Below are positions 41,558 to 51,023 of a DNA stretch of 64,000 nucleotides, piece after piece. Every line of letters begins with the position of its first letter. Within the stretch, counting starts at the first letter, position 1. Below the pieces are notes generated by a model, which did not search any database, was not told the DNA's origin, and saw nothing but the letters and a program-made list of their open reading frames with translations. A program made the position numbers and the translations under genes. Source of the stretch: Cellulomonas edaphi (GTDB lineage Bacteria; Actinomycetota; Actinomycetes; Actinomycetales; Cellulomonadaceae); the NCBI RefSeq assembly GCF_030362815.1, contig NZ_JAUCGR010000001.1, forward strand, positions 178,024 to 242,023, in the 5' to 3' direction.

Positions 41558-42199
41558 GTGGCAGCGCGCGACTACGGGCAGTACTGCGGCGTCACGCAGG
41601 CCCTGGAGCTCGTGGGAGAGCGCTGGGCCCTGCTCATCGTGCGTGACCTGCTGGTGGGGCCGCGCCGCTACGGAGAGCTCGCCGCGGGTCTGCCCCGCAT
41701 CCCGAGCAACATCCTGGCGGCGCGGCTCAAGGACCTCCAGGCCGCCGGCATCCTGCGTCGGGTGCCGCGCTCCCGCGTCATCATCTACGAGCTGACGCCG
41801 TACGGCCGCGAGCTCGAGCCCGTCGTGCTCGCACTCGGGGCGTGGGGCTTCAAGGCCATGGGTGACCCCCGCGAGGGCCAGGTCGTCACGCCCGACTCGA
41901 TGACCATGGCGCTGCGCACGGCCTTCCGGCCCGAGGTGGCGGCCACCCTGCCCGCGACCGCCTACGCGGCGCGCGTCGGGCCGGCCGAGCTCCTGGTGCG
42001 CGTCGACGGGACCTCGCTGGACGTGCTCCGAGGCGACGGCCCGGTGGACCTGGCGTTCGCCGCAGGCCCGGACATCCGGAGGGTCATCTCCGGCGAGCTG
42101 GCCCCCGACGAGGCCATCACGACCGGCGTGGTGGAGGTCCTCCGCGGCGCGCCCGCCCTGCTCGGCCGTTTCGCGAGCACGTTCCACCTGGCGGCCTGA
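41558..42199 (+). CDS. HxlR-family regulator with SCP2-like C-terminus
   Basis: A 213-residue regulator. The N-terminal HxlR winged helix is clear (CGVTQALELVGERWALLIVR, then LLVGPRRYGELAAGLP and ILAARLKDLQAAGIL). A further C-terminal part (about 130-213) resembles the SCP2/sterol-carrier-like extension found on some HxlR proteins (DLAFAAGPDIRRVISGE). The GTG start is five bases after the VOC gene's stop. It probably controls the VOC gene through the AT-rich upstream element. Inducer unknown. Confidence 0.88.
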   Translation: MAARDYGQYCGVTQALELVGERWALLIVRDLLVGPRRYGELAAGLPRIPSNILAARLKDLQAAGILRRVPRSRVIIYELTPYGRELEPVVLALGAWGFKAMGDPREGQVVTPDSMTMALRTAFRPEVAATLPATAYAARVGPAELLVRVDGTSLDVLRGDGPVDLAFAAGPDIRRVISGELAPDEAITTGVVEVLRGAPALLGRFASTFHLAA

Positions 42200-42201
42200 G
42201 C

Positions 42202-42220
42202 GGCCGCGGGCGGCGCGGCC
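42202..42220. terminator. hairpin between convergent HxlR and CSD genes
   Basis: 7-bp GC stem (GGCCGCG / CGCGGCC) with a 5-base loop in the 28-bp gap between two convergent genes. Confidence 0.45.
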
Positions 42221-42227
42221 CCCCGGG

Positions 42228-43172
42228 TTACAGCAGCTCGACCCGGTCGGCCTGCGGCCCGCGGTCGCTCTGGCGCACGGTGAACCGGACCCGGTCGCCC
42301 GCCTCCAGCACTTCCGCACCTCGCACCACCGACACGTGCACGAACAGGTCGGCACCGCCCGCATCCGGCGTGATGAAGCCGAAGCCGCGGTCCGCGTCGT
42401 ACCGCGCGACGACGCCCTCGCCGCCGCGCACGCCGCCGCCCCCGGTCTCCCGCGACCGGCCCGGCCGGTCGCGGTCGGGTGCTGCCCGCCCGCCCCGGCG
42501 CGCCGGGGCACCGACGAGCCGGACGTCGCGAGCCTGCAGCCCGCGGTCGCCCTCGGCGACGTCGAAGGTCACACGATCACCCTCGGCCAGCTCGGACAGC
42601 CCGCCGGCCAGCGACCGCGCGTGGACGAACACGTCCTCACCGCCCGAGTCGGGGGACACGAAGCCGAACCCCTTGTCCGCGTCGTACCAGGTCACGGTGC
42701 CGTCGGCACCGTCGGGGGCCGCCTGCGGCGCCGCCTGTGCCCCGAGCGGCAGGAGGTGGTCCGCCTGCGGGCCCCTCTCGCCGTCGACGACCAGGAACGC
42801 CACGCGCTGGCCCTCCGACACCACGCCGCCGCCGACGATCGCCGAGCTGTGCAGGAAGATCTCCGCCCCACCACCATCGGGCATGACGAAGCCGTACCCC
42901 TTGCCCGGCTCGTACCAGGACACCGTGCCGAGCAGACCGAGCGCCGCGCCCGACGGATGATCGCCCGTGACGCGCACGCGGCGCGCCTGCGGACCGCGGT
43001 CGCCCGTGCCGATCTCGAACTCGACGACCTGGCCCTCGCGGAGCACCCTCGGCCCGTCGTCGCCGACGATCTCGGACGCGTGGACGAACAGGTCCTCGCC
43101 GCCCTCGTCGTCCAGCGCGAGGAAGCCGAAGCCGCGTTCGGCGTCGAACCAGCGGACTGTTCCTTCGGGCAC
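42228..43172 (-). CDS. protein of four tandem cold-shock domains
   Basis: A 314-residue protein built of four cold-shock-domain-like repeats. Each has an RNP1-like core (RGFGFL, KGYGFV, KGFGFV, RGFGFI) and an RNP2-like segment ([28 protein letters not shown]), and each ends in a conserved RGPQA/RGLQA-like motif. Typical bacterial CSPs have a single domain of about 70 residues. An Arg/Gly-rich linker (about 225-245) divides repeats three and four. GTG 43172 has an AGGAG site six bases upstream. The protein should bind single-stranded RNA or DNA; a regulatory or chaperone role is inference. Confidence 0.88.
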   Translation of the reverse strand: MPEGTVRWFDAERGFGFLALDDEGGEDLFVHASEIVGDDGPRVLREGQVVEFEIGTGDRGPQARRVRVTGDHPSGAALGLLGTVSWYEPGKGYGFVMPDGGGAEIFLHSSAIVGGGVVSEGQRVAFLVVDGERGPQADHLLPLGAQAAPQAAPDGADGTVTWYDADKGFGFVSPDSGGEDVFVHARSLAGGLSELAEGDRVTFDVAEGDRGLQARDVRLVGAPARRGGRAAPDRDRPGRSRETGGGGVRGGEGVVARYDADRGFGFITPDAGGADLFVHVSVVRGAEVLEAGDRVRFTVRQSDRGPQADRVELL

Positions 43173-43255
43173 GGTGACTCCTCGTCGATGCAGGACGTTG
43201 CTCCCCCCAGTCTCCCCCGACCGGACGGGAACCGTGCACCGGCCACCGCCGACGA

Positions 43256-43283
43256 GCCGGCCCGCGGTGCGCCGCGGGCCGGC
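43256..43283 (-). terminator. strong hairpin downstream of GH3 gene
   Basis: Perfect 12-bp inverted repeat (GCCGGCCCGCGG / CCGCGGGCCGGC) with a 4-base loop, 23 bases beyond the stop of the minus-strand GH3 gene and upstream of the cold-shock gene. Confidence 0.7.
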
Positions 43284-43305
43284 CCGGTCGTCGTGCCGAC
43301 GCCCC

Positions 43306-45387
43306 TCAGCGGTGCTGGTGTCCCCAGCCGCCGTGCTTCTTGCCGTACGACAGGCCGAACCCGTGCTCGAACAGCGGGTCCGCGGAGTCGTCCGGGACGT
43401 CACCGAGCTGTGCCTCCACCGCGGCCATCGACGAGGGCAGCTCGAACGGCAGCTTCCCGCCCGGCGAGCGCTTCCCGACGATCGTGTCGAGAAGCACCTC
43501 GTCCGACACGCCGTAGTTGGCGAGGACGGCCGCGGCACGGTCCGCCACATGGGTGAGGATGAGCGGCCGGTCCATCTTGGGCACGGCGATCGTCGGGACG
43601 CCCGCGGCCGTCGCCGCCTGGAAGGCCTGGTAGTCCGGCTCGGAGCCGGTCCACTCCAGGCCGGTGAGGTCGGCACCGGCGCGCGGGTCGGAGAGCCGGA
43701 CGATCGCCAGGTCCGCCTGAGCCAGGTCGGCGGTCACGGTGAACCCGTGGGCTCGTGCGACGTCCGCGGAGACTCCGGACAGGTAGACCGCGCCCACCTT
43801 CTTGGCCTTGACCGGCAGGGTCTTGTGCGCGTTGGTGAGCAGCGTGAGGGACCGCGCCTGGGCGTCGTCGCCGACCCGCTGGAACCGCGCGTTGCCCGCG
43901 ATCCTGTCCGCCTTCGCGACGGACACGTACGGGTTCTCGAACAGGCCCAGCTGGAACTTCTGCGTGAGCACCCGCACGGCGGACTGGTTCACCCGTGCCG
44001 CGGTCAGTTCTCCGGAGGAGACGGCGGCCAGCACCTTGGACGGGTCGTCCGAACCGCCGATCTGGTCGACGCCCGCGTTGATCGCCAGCGCGTAGCGCTG
44101 CACCACGGTGAGATCCTCCACGCCCCACGGCATGCCGACACCCCAGGGGCCGATGAACGACGCCGGCGGCCGGGTGGCGCGGCACTGCGCGGGGCAGTCG
44201 CCCGTGATGCCGAAGTCGGAGACGATCACGCCCGTGAAGCCGTACTGGCCACGCAGCAGGTCCTGCAGCAGGAACGTGGAGAACCCGGCGCCCGTCTGCT
44301 CCACGGCGTGCCCCTGGTAGACCAGGTCCTCGAGGATCGAGTAGGTCGGCATGATGCCGGCGGTCTGGGCGTCGAAGGCACCCTCGAAGGGCACGAGGTG
44401 CTCCGCGAAGTTGCCGCCGGGGAACGTGGCGAACCGGCCGTAGTAGTAGTGGCTGTCGAAGCCCTGGTCCTGAGCGCCGTAGCCCACCCAGTGCTTGGTC
44501 ACGGTAGCGACGCTTGTCGGGCGCAGGCCGTGGTCACCGTCCTGCAGGCCCTCGACGTAGGCCTCCACGTGGTCGCGGGCGTCGGCCGACGAGGAGCCGA
44601 AGGTGCCGTTGATGCGCGTCCAGCGCGGCTCCGTGGCGATGTCGGCCTGGGGGGACAGTCCTTCCTGGATCCCGACGGCGCGGTAATCCTGGCGGACGAT
44701 GTCGCCGAGCGTCCGGCTCAGCCGCGGCGAGTCGGTCGCCGCCCACCCGATCGCGTCGGGCATCGCGGTGACGCCCTGCCGGGCGACCGTCTGCCCCTCG
44801 GTCACCGAGAAGCCGTTGCGGGGATCGGTCGAGACCACCACCGGGATGCCGAGCGGCTGTCCCTCGGCGGCCTCCTGCACGGCGTTGTTCGCCGCGGCGA
44901 TCTGGCTGGGCAGCGCCGAGAGCCGCGTGATGAAGGTGGTCACGTGGCGGTCGCCCACCAGGGTGTTCACACCGGGGCTGGTCGTGTCCTCGAACCGGTA
45001 GCCGGTCCCGCTCGTGGGCAGGGTGCCGTGGACCAGCAGTGCGGCCTTCTGCTCGAGCGTCATGCGCCCGACGAGGTCGGCGGCGCGCGTCGCTGCCGAC
45101 AGACGCCAGTCCTCGTACGGGGTGAGCCGGCCGTTGCGGTCCAGGTCGCGGAACCGGCGGTGGTCGACCGTGATGAGGGGGACGCCGCGCGTGCCGAGCA
45201 CGGGCTGCTTGGCGTGGTGGCTCCCTCCGTGGCCGCCGCCATACCCGCCGCCGGCCTGGGCGGGCAGCCCGGCCAGGACGACGAGCGCCGCCGCGAGCGT
45301 CCCGGCGGTCGCTGCCGCCGCGGCTCGTCGGTGCTGCCTGCGTGATGGGCTGCGCGCAGCGCGCGCACGATCGATCCTCGGGGTCAT
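43306..45387 (-). CDS. secreted glycoside hydrolase family 3 enzyme
   Basis: A 693-residue GH3 protein, a beta-glucosidase-type retaining glycosidase. A signal-like N-terminus ([20 protein letters not shown], then GLPAQA) precedes a His/Gly-rich stretch. The catalytic domain shows [40 protein letters not shown] and [15 protein letters not shown], where Asp in SDF is the expected nucleophile (SDW is more common). The second domain ends with [13 protein letters not shown], typical of GH3. GGAGGAGG lies seven bases before the ATG. The open frame upstream of 45387 was excluded. Substrate specificity cannot be fixed. Confidence 0.93.
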   Translation of the reverse strand: MTPRIDRARAARSPSRRQHRRAAAAATAGTLAAALVVLAGLPAQAGGGYGGGHGGSHHAKQPVLGTRGVPLITVDHRRFRDLDRNGRLTPYEDWRLSAATRAADLVGRMTLEQKAALLVHGTLPTSGTGYRFEDTTSPGVNTLVGDRHVTTFITRLSALPSQIAAANNAVQEAAEGQPLGIPVVVSTDPRNGFSVTEGQTVARQGVTAMPDAIGWAATDSPRLSRTLGDIVRQDYRAVGIQEGLSPQADIATEPRWTRINGTFGSSSADARDHVEAYVEGLQDGDHGLRPTSVATVTKHWVGYGAQDQGFDSHYYYGRFATFPGGNFAEHLVPFEGAFDAQTAGIMPTYSILEDLVYQGHAVEQTGAGFSTFLLQDLLRGQYGFTGVIVSDFGITGDCPAQCRATRPPASFIGPWGVGMPWGVEDLTVVQRYALAINAGVDQIGGSDDPSKVLAAVSSGELTAARVNQSAVRVLTQKFQLGLFENPYVSVAKADRIAGNARFQRVGDDAQARSLTLLTNAHKTLPVKAKKVGAVYLSGVSADVARAHGFTVTADLAQADLAIVRLSDPRAGADLTGLEWTGSEPDYQAFQAATAAGVPTIAVPKMDRPLILTHVADRAAAVLANYGVSDEVLLDTIVGKRSPGGKLPFELPSSMAAVEAQLGDVPDDSADPLFEHGFGLSYGKKHGGWGHQHR

Positions 45388-45737
45388 GGGGTCCTCCTCC
45401 TCGACGCGGTCGGATCCCTCCGCGCCGTCGTCGGCCCTCGTCGTGCCGACACGAACAGGACCGCGGACCCACTCCTTGCCGACACCGTCCGAGGTCGTCC
45501 CGACCCGGCCGCAGCGTCCGGCCATCCGACCCGTGACCACCGCTCGCCGTCGAGGGGGCCCGGGCACCGGTCCACTCGGCTCTGAGCGGGACCGGCTCGT
45601 CCACCATCACCCGCTCGGGCGCGGCGCGCAACCGGCCGGGCAGCGCCGGTCCGGCGCTCGTCGTGGACCCACCCCGTCCCGAGGCGCGTCGGCGAAAAGC
45701 GCTTGGCGCCTTCCTCCGACCGGCGCACGATGCGGTG
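45388..45737. other. gene-free divergent region with possible LacI-like box
   Basis: 350 bp between the divergent GH3 and DinB-like genes with no supported gene. GCGAAAAGCGCTTGGCGC (45692-45709) contains the palindrome AAGCGCTT at 45697-45704, a core often found in LacI-family sites that control glycoside hydrolases. It is much nearer the DinB-like gene (34 bases) than the GH3 gene (310 bases), so any link to GH3 is weak. Confidence 0.4.
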
Positions 45738-46304
45738 ATGGCCCCACGACGCGCCGACATGTTCCTCGACCTGGCCGACGACCCGCGCGAGACCGCGCCG
45801 GCGCTGGGCGACGAGCGTGCCACGCTCGTGGAGTCGCTGCGATGCCAGCGCCTCACGCTCGAGCTGAAGTGCGCGGGCCTGGACGCGCAGGCGATGGCCC
45901 GCAGGTCCGTGCAGCCGTCGACCATGTCGCTGCTCGGGCTCGTCAGGCACCTCGCCGAGATGGAGCGCGAGAGCTTCCGCGTGCTCATGGCGGGGCACAA
46001 CGTGCCTCAGCTGTACTGCTCCCCCGAGAACCCCGACGCCGACTTCGACGGCGCCGTCGCGGACCCGCGCGTGGTGGCGCAGGCGTGGGAGGCGTGGCGC
46101 GCCGAGGTCGAGTTCGCGACGAGCTTCGTCGCCGCGGCGCCCAGCCTCGAGATCACCGCGGACGACTCGCTCAACAAGCACGGCAGCGGCGGCGGGGACA
46201 TCTCGCTGCGCGAGCTGCTCGTCGGCACCATCGAGGAGTACGCCCGGCACATGGGCCACGCCGATCTGCTGCGCGAGCGCATCGACGGGCGGATCGGGCA
46301 GTGA
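45738..46304 (+). CDS. DinB/DUF664-like protein
   Basis: A 188-residue four-helix-bundle protein of the DinB/DUF664 (YfiT-like) group, recognised by ERATLVESLRCQRLTLELKC, STMSLLGLVRHLAEMERESF and EYARHMGHADLLRERIDGR. The spaced His residues (RHLAEME, ARHMGHAD) are the usual metal ligands of the fold, used with mycothiol or bacillithiol in some members. ATG 45738 is selected inside a longer open frame whose first 25 codons look noncoding. Role unknown. Confidence 0.88.
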   Translation: MAPRRADMFLDLADDPRETAPALGDERATLVESLRCQRLTLELKCAGLDAQAMARRSVQPSTMSLLGLVRHLAEMERESFRVLMAGHNVPQLYCSPENPDADFDGAVADPRVVAQAWEAWRAEVEFATSFVAAAPSLEITADDSLNKHGSGGGDISLRELLVGTIEEYARHMGHADLLRERIDGRIGQ

Positions 46305-46362
46305 CGGTGCGCGCGCTCACGGCGCCCTGCGCACCCGGCGGGCCCGGGGTCCGGTCGCGCTG

Positions 46363-46647
46363 GTGGTGGTGCACCCCGACGGGGCCCGCACCCTGCCGCA
46401 CGGGGGGCGCCGGCGCCGCGAGGTGGGGCTCGTCGCCGACCGGCCTCCCGGCGCCCACGTGGCCGCCGCCCGCGCCGCGCGCCCGGCCGGCCTCCTCAAG
46501 CGGCCCTCGGTGGACCGGCACGCGCGGGCGATGGGCGGGGGCATCGCCGGGCGCCGCGCGCCGGATCCGTGCGACCCGGCGCGGGTGGGTGCCGCCGCGC
46601 TGGACCGGCCGGTCGCACGGGGGTCGATGACGGCAGGCGGGCCGTAG
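46363..46647 (+). CDS. possible small Arg/Ala-rich protein
   Basis: A frame of 94 codons from GTG 46363, ending ten bases before the permease gene. Third positions are very GC-rich and continuous from about 46306, which favours coding. The product is basic and of low complexity (VVHPDGARTLPHGGRRRREV, PAGLLKRPSVDRHARAMGG). No family is recognised, and the start is uncertain. Another frame is also open here, so this call is weak. Confidence 0.3.
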   Translation: MVVHPDGARTLPHGGRRRREVGLVADRPPGAHVAAARAARPAGLLKRPSVDRHARAMGGGIAGRRAPDPCDPARVGAAALDRPVARGSMTAGGP

Positions 46648-46656
46648 GCTCCGAGC

Positions 46657-47889
46657 ATGGCCACCCTCGCGCGCAAGCTGGGGGTGGCCGATGCCGTGGT
46701 CGTCGGCCTCGGGGCGATGCTCGGGGCGGGGATCTTTGCCGCTTTCTCCCCCGCCGCCGAGGCGGCCGGGTCGGGGCTGCTCATCGGCCTGGGCATCGCG
46801 GCCGTCGTCGCGTTCTGCAACGCCACCTCGTCGGCACGGCTGGCCGCGGTGCACCCCGAGTCGGGCGGCACCTACGTGTACGCGCGGCGGCGGCTCGGGA
46901 CGTTCTGGGGCTTCCAGGCCGGGTGGTCGTTCGTGGTCGGCAAGACCGCGAGCTGCGCCGCGATGGCGCTCACGTTCGCCTCGTACGCCGCGCCGGGACA
47001 GGCCCGGCTCGTGGCGGTCCTCGCGGTGGTGGCGCTCACGGCGCTGAACTACCGGGGCGTGCAGCGCTCGGCGCGGCTGAGCCGGCTGATCGTCGCGCTG
47101 ACCCTGTGCACGCTCGTCGTCGTCGTGGTCGCCGCGCTGGCCGGCGGGACCGCGTCATCCCACAACGTCGCGCCGTTCCCCGGCTCCGACCTGCGCGGCA
47201 TCCTGCAGTCCGCCGGGCTGCTGTTCTTCGCGTTCGCCGGCTACGCCCGCATCGCCACGCTCGGCGAGGAGGTGGTGGACCCGCGGCGCACGATCCCGCG
47301 TGCCGTCCCGCTGGCGCTCGGGATCGTGCTCGTGGTCTACCTGGTCGTGGCCGCCAGCGCGCTCCTGGCGGTGGGCGCCGACGGGCTCGCGGCCACGACT
47401 GCACCCCTGCGGGCGGTCGTCGAGGCGGGTTCGTACGCGCACCTGAGCCCGGTGGTGCAGGTGGGCGCGGCGGTCGCCTCGCTCGGTGCGCTGCTGGCGC
47501 TGATCCTGGGTGTCTCGCGGACCACCCTGGCGATGGCGCGAGACCGCGAGCTGCCGCCGTTCCTCGGTGCCATCCACCCCCGCCACGGCGTGCCGTACCG
47601 GGCCGAGCTCGCCGTCGCCGTCGTGGTGATCGGGCTCGTGGCCGTGCTCGACGTGCGCGGCGCCATCGGCTTCTCGTCGTTCGGCGTCCTCACCTACTAC
47701 ACCCTGACGAACGCGAGCGCGCTGCGGATGCGCCGCGACGAGGGTCGTGCGCCGCACTGGGTGGCGGCGCTGGGGCTGCTGGGCTGCCTCGTCCTCGCCC
47801 TCACGCTGCCCGTCGGGGCGGTCGTCGGCGGCGCGGTCGTGGCACTGCTGGGCGCCGCCGTGTGGCTGGTACGGCACCGCCGCGCATGA
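46657..47889 (+). CDS. APC-family amino acid permease
   Basis: A 410-residue secondary transporter with about 12 helices. The first unwound-helix signature GLGAMLGAGIFAAFSPAAEA is typical of the APC superfamily, and the middle RGILQSAGLLFFAFAGYARI and GEEVVDPRRTIPRAVPLALG blocks are characteristic of the amino acid/polyamine-organocation group. The ATG follows a small possible ORF by ten bases. Substrate is unknown; the Gly-Ala-Gly-Ile-Phe helix fits cationic or neutral amino acid carriers. Confidence 0.92.
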   Translation: MATLARKLGVADAVVVGLGAMLGAGIFAAFSPAAEAAGSGLLIGLGIAAVVAFCNATSSARLAAVHPESGGTYVYARRRLGTFWGFQAGWSFVVGKTASCAAMALTFASYAAPGQARLVAVLAVVALTALNYRGVQRSARLSRLIVALTLCTLVVVVVAALAGGTASSHNVAPFPGSDLRGILQSAGLLFFAFAGYARIATLGEEVVDPRRTIPRAVPLALGIVLVVYLVVAASALLAVGADGLAATTAPLRAVVEAGSYAHLSPVVQVGAAVASLGALLALILGVSRTTLAMARDRELPPFLGAIHPRHGVPYRAELAVAVVVIGLVAVLDVRGAIGFSSFGVLTYYTLTNASALRMRRDEGRAPHWVAALGLLGCLVLALTLPVGAVVGGAVVALLGAAVWLVRHRRA

Positions 47890-47894
47890 GCGCG

Positions 47895-48233
47895 TCAGGC
47901 GCGCGGGCGCGCCCAGTCGAGCATGACGAACAGCTCGCGCTCGCCGGGGCCGCCCTCGATCACCGCGCGGGCCAGCGCCGGCTCCCCGGCCTGCTCGCAG
48001 GACCACAGCTCGAAGTCGACGCGCTGGGACCACGCGTCGGGCAGGAAGCCCAGCACCCGGGGTCCGTCCATCACCTTGACGACCCCGTGCTCGCTGCGTG
48101 CCAGGAGCACCGCGAACCGCCGAGACGGCCGCTGCGGCGCGGCCGCCTGGAGGAACCCGCGCACCCGCACGGGGACGTGGCCACCCCCTGCGGGCACCAG
48201 TCGTCCCGGCATCTGCGTCGCAGGTAGCTCCAC
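47895..48233 (-). CDS. hypothetical protein
   Basis: A 112-residue protein from GTG 48233 (ATG 48212 is possible; the longer open frame reaches 48290). An AGGAG lies 11 bases before the GTG. Sequence stretches include GRLVPAGGGHVPVRVRGFLQ, RRFAVLLARSEHGVVKVMDG and RELFVMLDWARPRA, consistent with a small beta-rich protein. No family recognised. It lies convergent with the permease gene with a five-base gap. Confidence 0.5.
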   Translation of the reverse strand: MELPATQMPGRLVPAGGGHVPVRVRGFLQAAAPQRPSRRFAVLLARSEHGVVKVMDGPRVLGFLPDAWSQRVDFELWSCEQAGEPALARAVIEGGPGERELFVMLDWARPRA

Positions 48234-48345
48234 ACGCGGAAAACTACTCCTGGTGGGGAAGATTGGTCGCCGATGTCGAGGAACGTCCACCGGCTCCGTT
48301 CCTCAGGTACAGGAGCCCGCACGGGCACGACGACGGAGGAGCATC

Positions 48346-48786
48346 ATGGCCAAGTACCTGCTGATCGTGGACTTCCAGAGCGGACCGGACGACGCACCGA
48401 TGTCGGCCTGGACCGAGCAGGAGGTCGCCGACCACCTCAGCTACTACGGGCGGCTGAACCGCAGCCTGGAGGAGACCGGCGAGCTGCTGAGCACCACCAT
48501 CCTCACCGGCCCCGACCTGGCGAAGGTCGTGACCTCGGACGGCACCACGACGGTGGTGACCGACGGCCCGTTCCCGGAGTTCAAGGAGTGGGTGGCCGGG
48601 TACCAGATCGTCGACGTCGCGAGCGAGGAGCGTGCGCTCGAGATCGCCGGCCTGGTCTCGGCGGTGCCCGGACGGGGCGGCGTGCCGACCCAGCAGCCGA
48701 TCCAGGTGCGGCGCGTGATGGACGACGGGCCCTCCGACCCGGACGAGATGGCGGCGTTCCTCGAGTCGGCGAGCGGCACCCCCTGA
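48346..48786 (+). CDS. YCII/DGPF-domain protein paired with ECF42 sigma factor
   Basis: A 146-residue YCII-fold protein with KYLLIVDFQSGPDDAPMSAW at the start and the DGPF signature in VVTDGPFPEFKEWVAGYQIV (about 65-84). A GGAGGAG site precedes ATG 48346. The stop shares bases with the following sigma gene's apparent CTG start (CTGA). In ECF42-type systems the sigma factor is conserved next to DGPF proteins, whose role in signalling is not settled. The C-terminal 30 residues (PIQVRRVMDDGPSDPDEMAA) extend past the usual fold. Confidence 0.9.
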   Translation: MAKYLLIVDFQSGPDDAPMSAWTEQEVADHLSYYGRLNRSLEETGELLSTTILTGPDLAKVVTSDGTTTVVTDGPFPEFKEWVAGYQIVDVASEERALEIAGLVSAVPGRGGVPTQQPIQVRRVMDDGPSDPDEMAAFLESASGTP

Positions 48787-49997
48787 ACGGCGCCCGCGAC
48801 GTCGAGGACCTGCTGCGCACGCTCGCGCCGCAGGTCCTCGGCACGCTCGCGCGGCGGTGGGGCGACTTCGACGCGGCCGAGGACGCCGTGCAGGAGGCGA
48901 TCATCACCGCGGCCGAGCGGTGGAGCGCGGGCGGCATCCCGGACCGCCCGCGCGGCTGGCTGCTCCAGACCGCCTCGCGCCGCATGGTCGACCAGTGGCG
49001 CAGTGACGCAGCCCGACGAGAGCGCGAGGTCCGGGTGGCCCTCGCACCGCCCGACGGCGCCGCGGTGCACGAGGACGACACGCTGACCGTCCTGTTCCTG
49101 TGCTGCCACCCGCTGCTGACGCCCGCCACCGCCGTCGCGCTCACGCTGCGGGCGGTCGGCGGCCTGTCGACGGCGGAGGTCGCCCGCGCCTTCCTGGTGC
49201 CGGAGGCGACCATGGCGCAGCGCATCAGCCGCGCCAAGGCCAAGATCGCCGGCGAGCCGTTCCGGCCCCCGTCGCCCGACGAGCACCCGGACCGGCTGCG
49301 CAGCGTGCTGCGCGTGCTCTACCTGATGTTCAACGAGGGGTACGCCAGCAGCGCCGGAGAGAGCCTGACCCGGGTCGAGCTGAGCGAGGAGGCCATCCGG
49401 ATCGCGCGCCTGCTGCACGCGTCCGACGCGAGCTCCCCGGAGGCCGCGGGCCTGCTGGCGCTGATGCTGCTCACCGACGCTCGCCGTCCCGCCCGGACCG
49501 ATGCCTCCGGCGACCTGGTGCCGCTGGCAGCCCAGGACCGCTCGCTCTGGGACGTGGACCGCATCGCCGAGGGCACGGCCCTGCTCGACGCGGCGATCGC
49601 TCACGGCGTCGTCGGCGAGTACCAGCTCCAGGCCGCCATCGCGGCCCTGCACGACCAGGCCGCCAGCGCCGAGGCGACGGACTGGTCCCAGATCCACGCG
49701 CTGTACGAGCTGCTCGAGCGCGTGACGGGCAGCCCCGTGGTGCGCCTGAACCGTGCCGTGGCCGCGTCGATGCTCGACGGGCCGGCTGCGGGGCTGGCCG
49801 TCCTCGACGGGATGGACCCGACGCTCCCGCGCATCGACCAGCTGCGGGCGCACCTGCACGAGCGCGCCGGCGAGGTCGACCTCGCCCTCGCCCACTACCG
49901 CCGCGCTGCGGGCCGCGCGACGAGCACCACCGAGCGCCGGCACCTGGACGCGCAGGTGGCGCGTCTCACGCGGGAGCAGGATCCCGGGCAGGAATAG
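48783..49997 (+). CDS. ECF42-type RNA polymerase sigma factor, probable CTG start
   Basis: A roughly 404-residue sigma-70-family factor. Region 2 is near the start (DLLRTLAPQVLGTLARRWGD, then DAAEDAVQEAI and RGWLLQTASRRMVDQWRSD), and region 4 follows (LTLRAVGGLSTAEVARAFLV, then EATMAQRISRAKAK). A C-terminal TPR-like extension (about 200-404) is typical of the ECF42 group. No ATG, GTG or TTG exists in frame at the required position; the only plausible start is CTG 48783, overlapping the YCII stop as CTGA. The call would also fit a sequence error at the start. Confidence 0.88.
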   Translation: MNGARDVEDLLRTLAPQVLGTLARRWGDFDAAEDAVQEAIITAAERWSAGGIPDRPRGWLLQTASRRMVDQWRSDAARREREVRVALAPPDGAAVHEDDTLTVLFLCCHPLLTPATAVALTLRAVGGLSTAEVARAFLVPEATMAQRISRAKAKIAGEPFRPPSPDEHPDRLRSVLRVLYLMFNEGYASSAGESLTRVELSEEAIRIARLLHASDASSPEAAGLLALMLLTDARRPARTDASGDLVPLAAQDRSLWDVDRIAEGTALLDAAIAHGVVGEYQLQAAIAALHDQAASAEATDWSQIHALYELLERVTGSPVVRLNRAVAASMLDGPAAGLAVLDGMDPTLPRIDQLRAHLHERAGEVDLALAHYRRAAGRATSTTERRHLDAQVARLTREQDPGQE

Positions 49998-50027
49998 TTG
50001 CGCCGCCTCCCGGTGCTGCGAGTGGGC

Positions 50028-50951
50028 ATGCGAGCCATCACCTACTCCCGCTACGGCGACTCCGACGTCCTCGAGCTCACCGAGCTCCCGACCCCGAAGG
50101 TCGGGCCCGACTCCGTCCTGGTGCGCGTCAAGGCGGCGTCGGTCAACCCGGTCGACTGGAAGGTCCGCCAGGGCTACCTCGACCAGGTCATGGACGTCAC
50201 GTTCCCCGCCGTCCCGGGGTGGGACGTCGCGGGTGTCGTCGAGCGCGTGGGTCTGGACACCCCCGAGCTCGCGGTCGGTGACGAGGTGTACGGCTACGTC
50301 CGCAAGGACTGGGTGCAGGGCGGGACGTTCGCCGAGCTCGTGGCGGCTCCCGTGCGCACGCTGGCGCGCAAGCCCGCGTCCCTGTCGTTCGAGGAGGCCG
50401 CGGCGGTCCCGCTGGCCGGTCTCACGGCGTACCAGTCGATCCAGCGCGCGGGAGTGCGCGCGGGTCAGACGGTGCTGGTGCACGCGGCCGCCGGTGGTGT
50501 CGGGTCGTTCGCGGTGCAGATCGCCCGGAGCCTGGGGGCGACCGTGATCGGCACGGCGTCCGAGGCCAACCACGACCACCTGCGTGAGCTGGGCGCGACG
50601 CCCGTGACGTACGGCGACGGGCTGGTCGAGCGCGTGCGGGCGGCCGCCCCTGACGGCGTGGACGTGATCCTCGACTACGGCGGCTCGGACGCCGTGCAGA
50701 CCGCGCCGCAGCTGCTCACGGCGGGTGGCACGATCGCCTCCATCGTCGACGCGGGCGCGCGTGAGGACCTCGGCGGGCACTACGTGTGGGTGCGGCCGTC
50801 GACGCAGGACCTGGAGGCGCTCGGCGCGCTGATCGAGGCCGGCCACGTGCGCGTCGACGTCGAACAGGTCTTCGACCTCGCCGACGCCGCGGCGGCGCAC
50901 GAGGCGAGCCAGACGGGCCACGTGCGCGGGAAGGTCGTCGTCCGCGTCTGA
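50028..50951 (+). CDS. zinc-free medium-chain dehydrogenase, quinone oxidoreductase-like
   Basis: A 307-residue MDR-superfamily protein: MRAITYSRYGDSDVLELTEL at the start, VNPVDWKVRQGYLDQ, VLVHAAAGGVGSFAVQIARS (cofactor-binding AAGGVG) and VDVILDYGGSD. No zinc ligands are visible, so it belongs with quinone oxidoreductases/NADPH reductases rather than alcohol dehydrogenases. ATG 50028 is selected over a frame start ten codons earlier. It lies 30 bases after the sigma gene, possibly its target or co-transcribed. Confidence 0.9.
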   Translation: MRAITYSRYGDSDVLELTELPTPKVGPDSVLVRVKAASVNPVDWKVRQGYLDQVMDVTFPAVPGWDVAGVVERVGLDTPELAVGDEVYGYVRKDWVQGGTFAELVAAPVRTLARKPASLSFEEAAAVPLAGLTAYQSIQRAGVRAGQTVLVHAAAGGVGSFAVQIARSLGATVIGTASEANHDHLRELGATPVTYGDGLVERVRAAAPDGVDVILDYGGSDAVQTAPQLLTAGGTIASIVDAGAREDLGGHYVWVRPSTQDLEALGALIEAGHVRVDVEQVFDLADAAAAHEASQTGHVRGKVVVRV

Positions 50952-51023
50952 CCTGGTGACGGGCGGGGCGGCGTCCGCGGTTTCCGACCCGTGCCCCCCC
51001 CGCTCGTTAGGACGTGTGGCGCC

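Noticed and set aside
45697..45704. AAGCGCTT as the operator of the GH3 gene
   Set aside because: Kept only as a note: it is about 310 bases from the GH3 start and no LacI-type gene is nearby.
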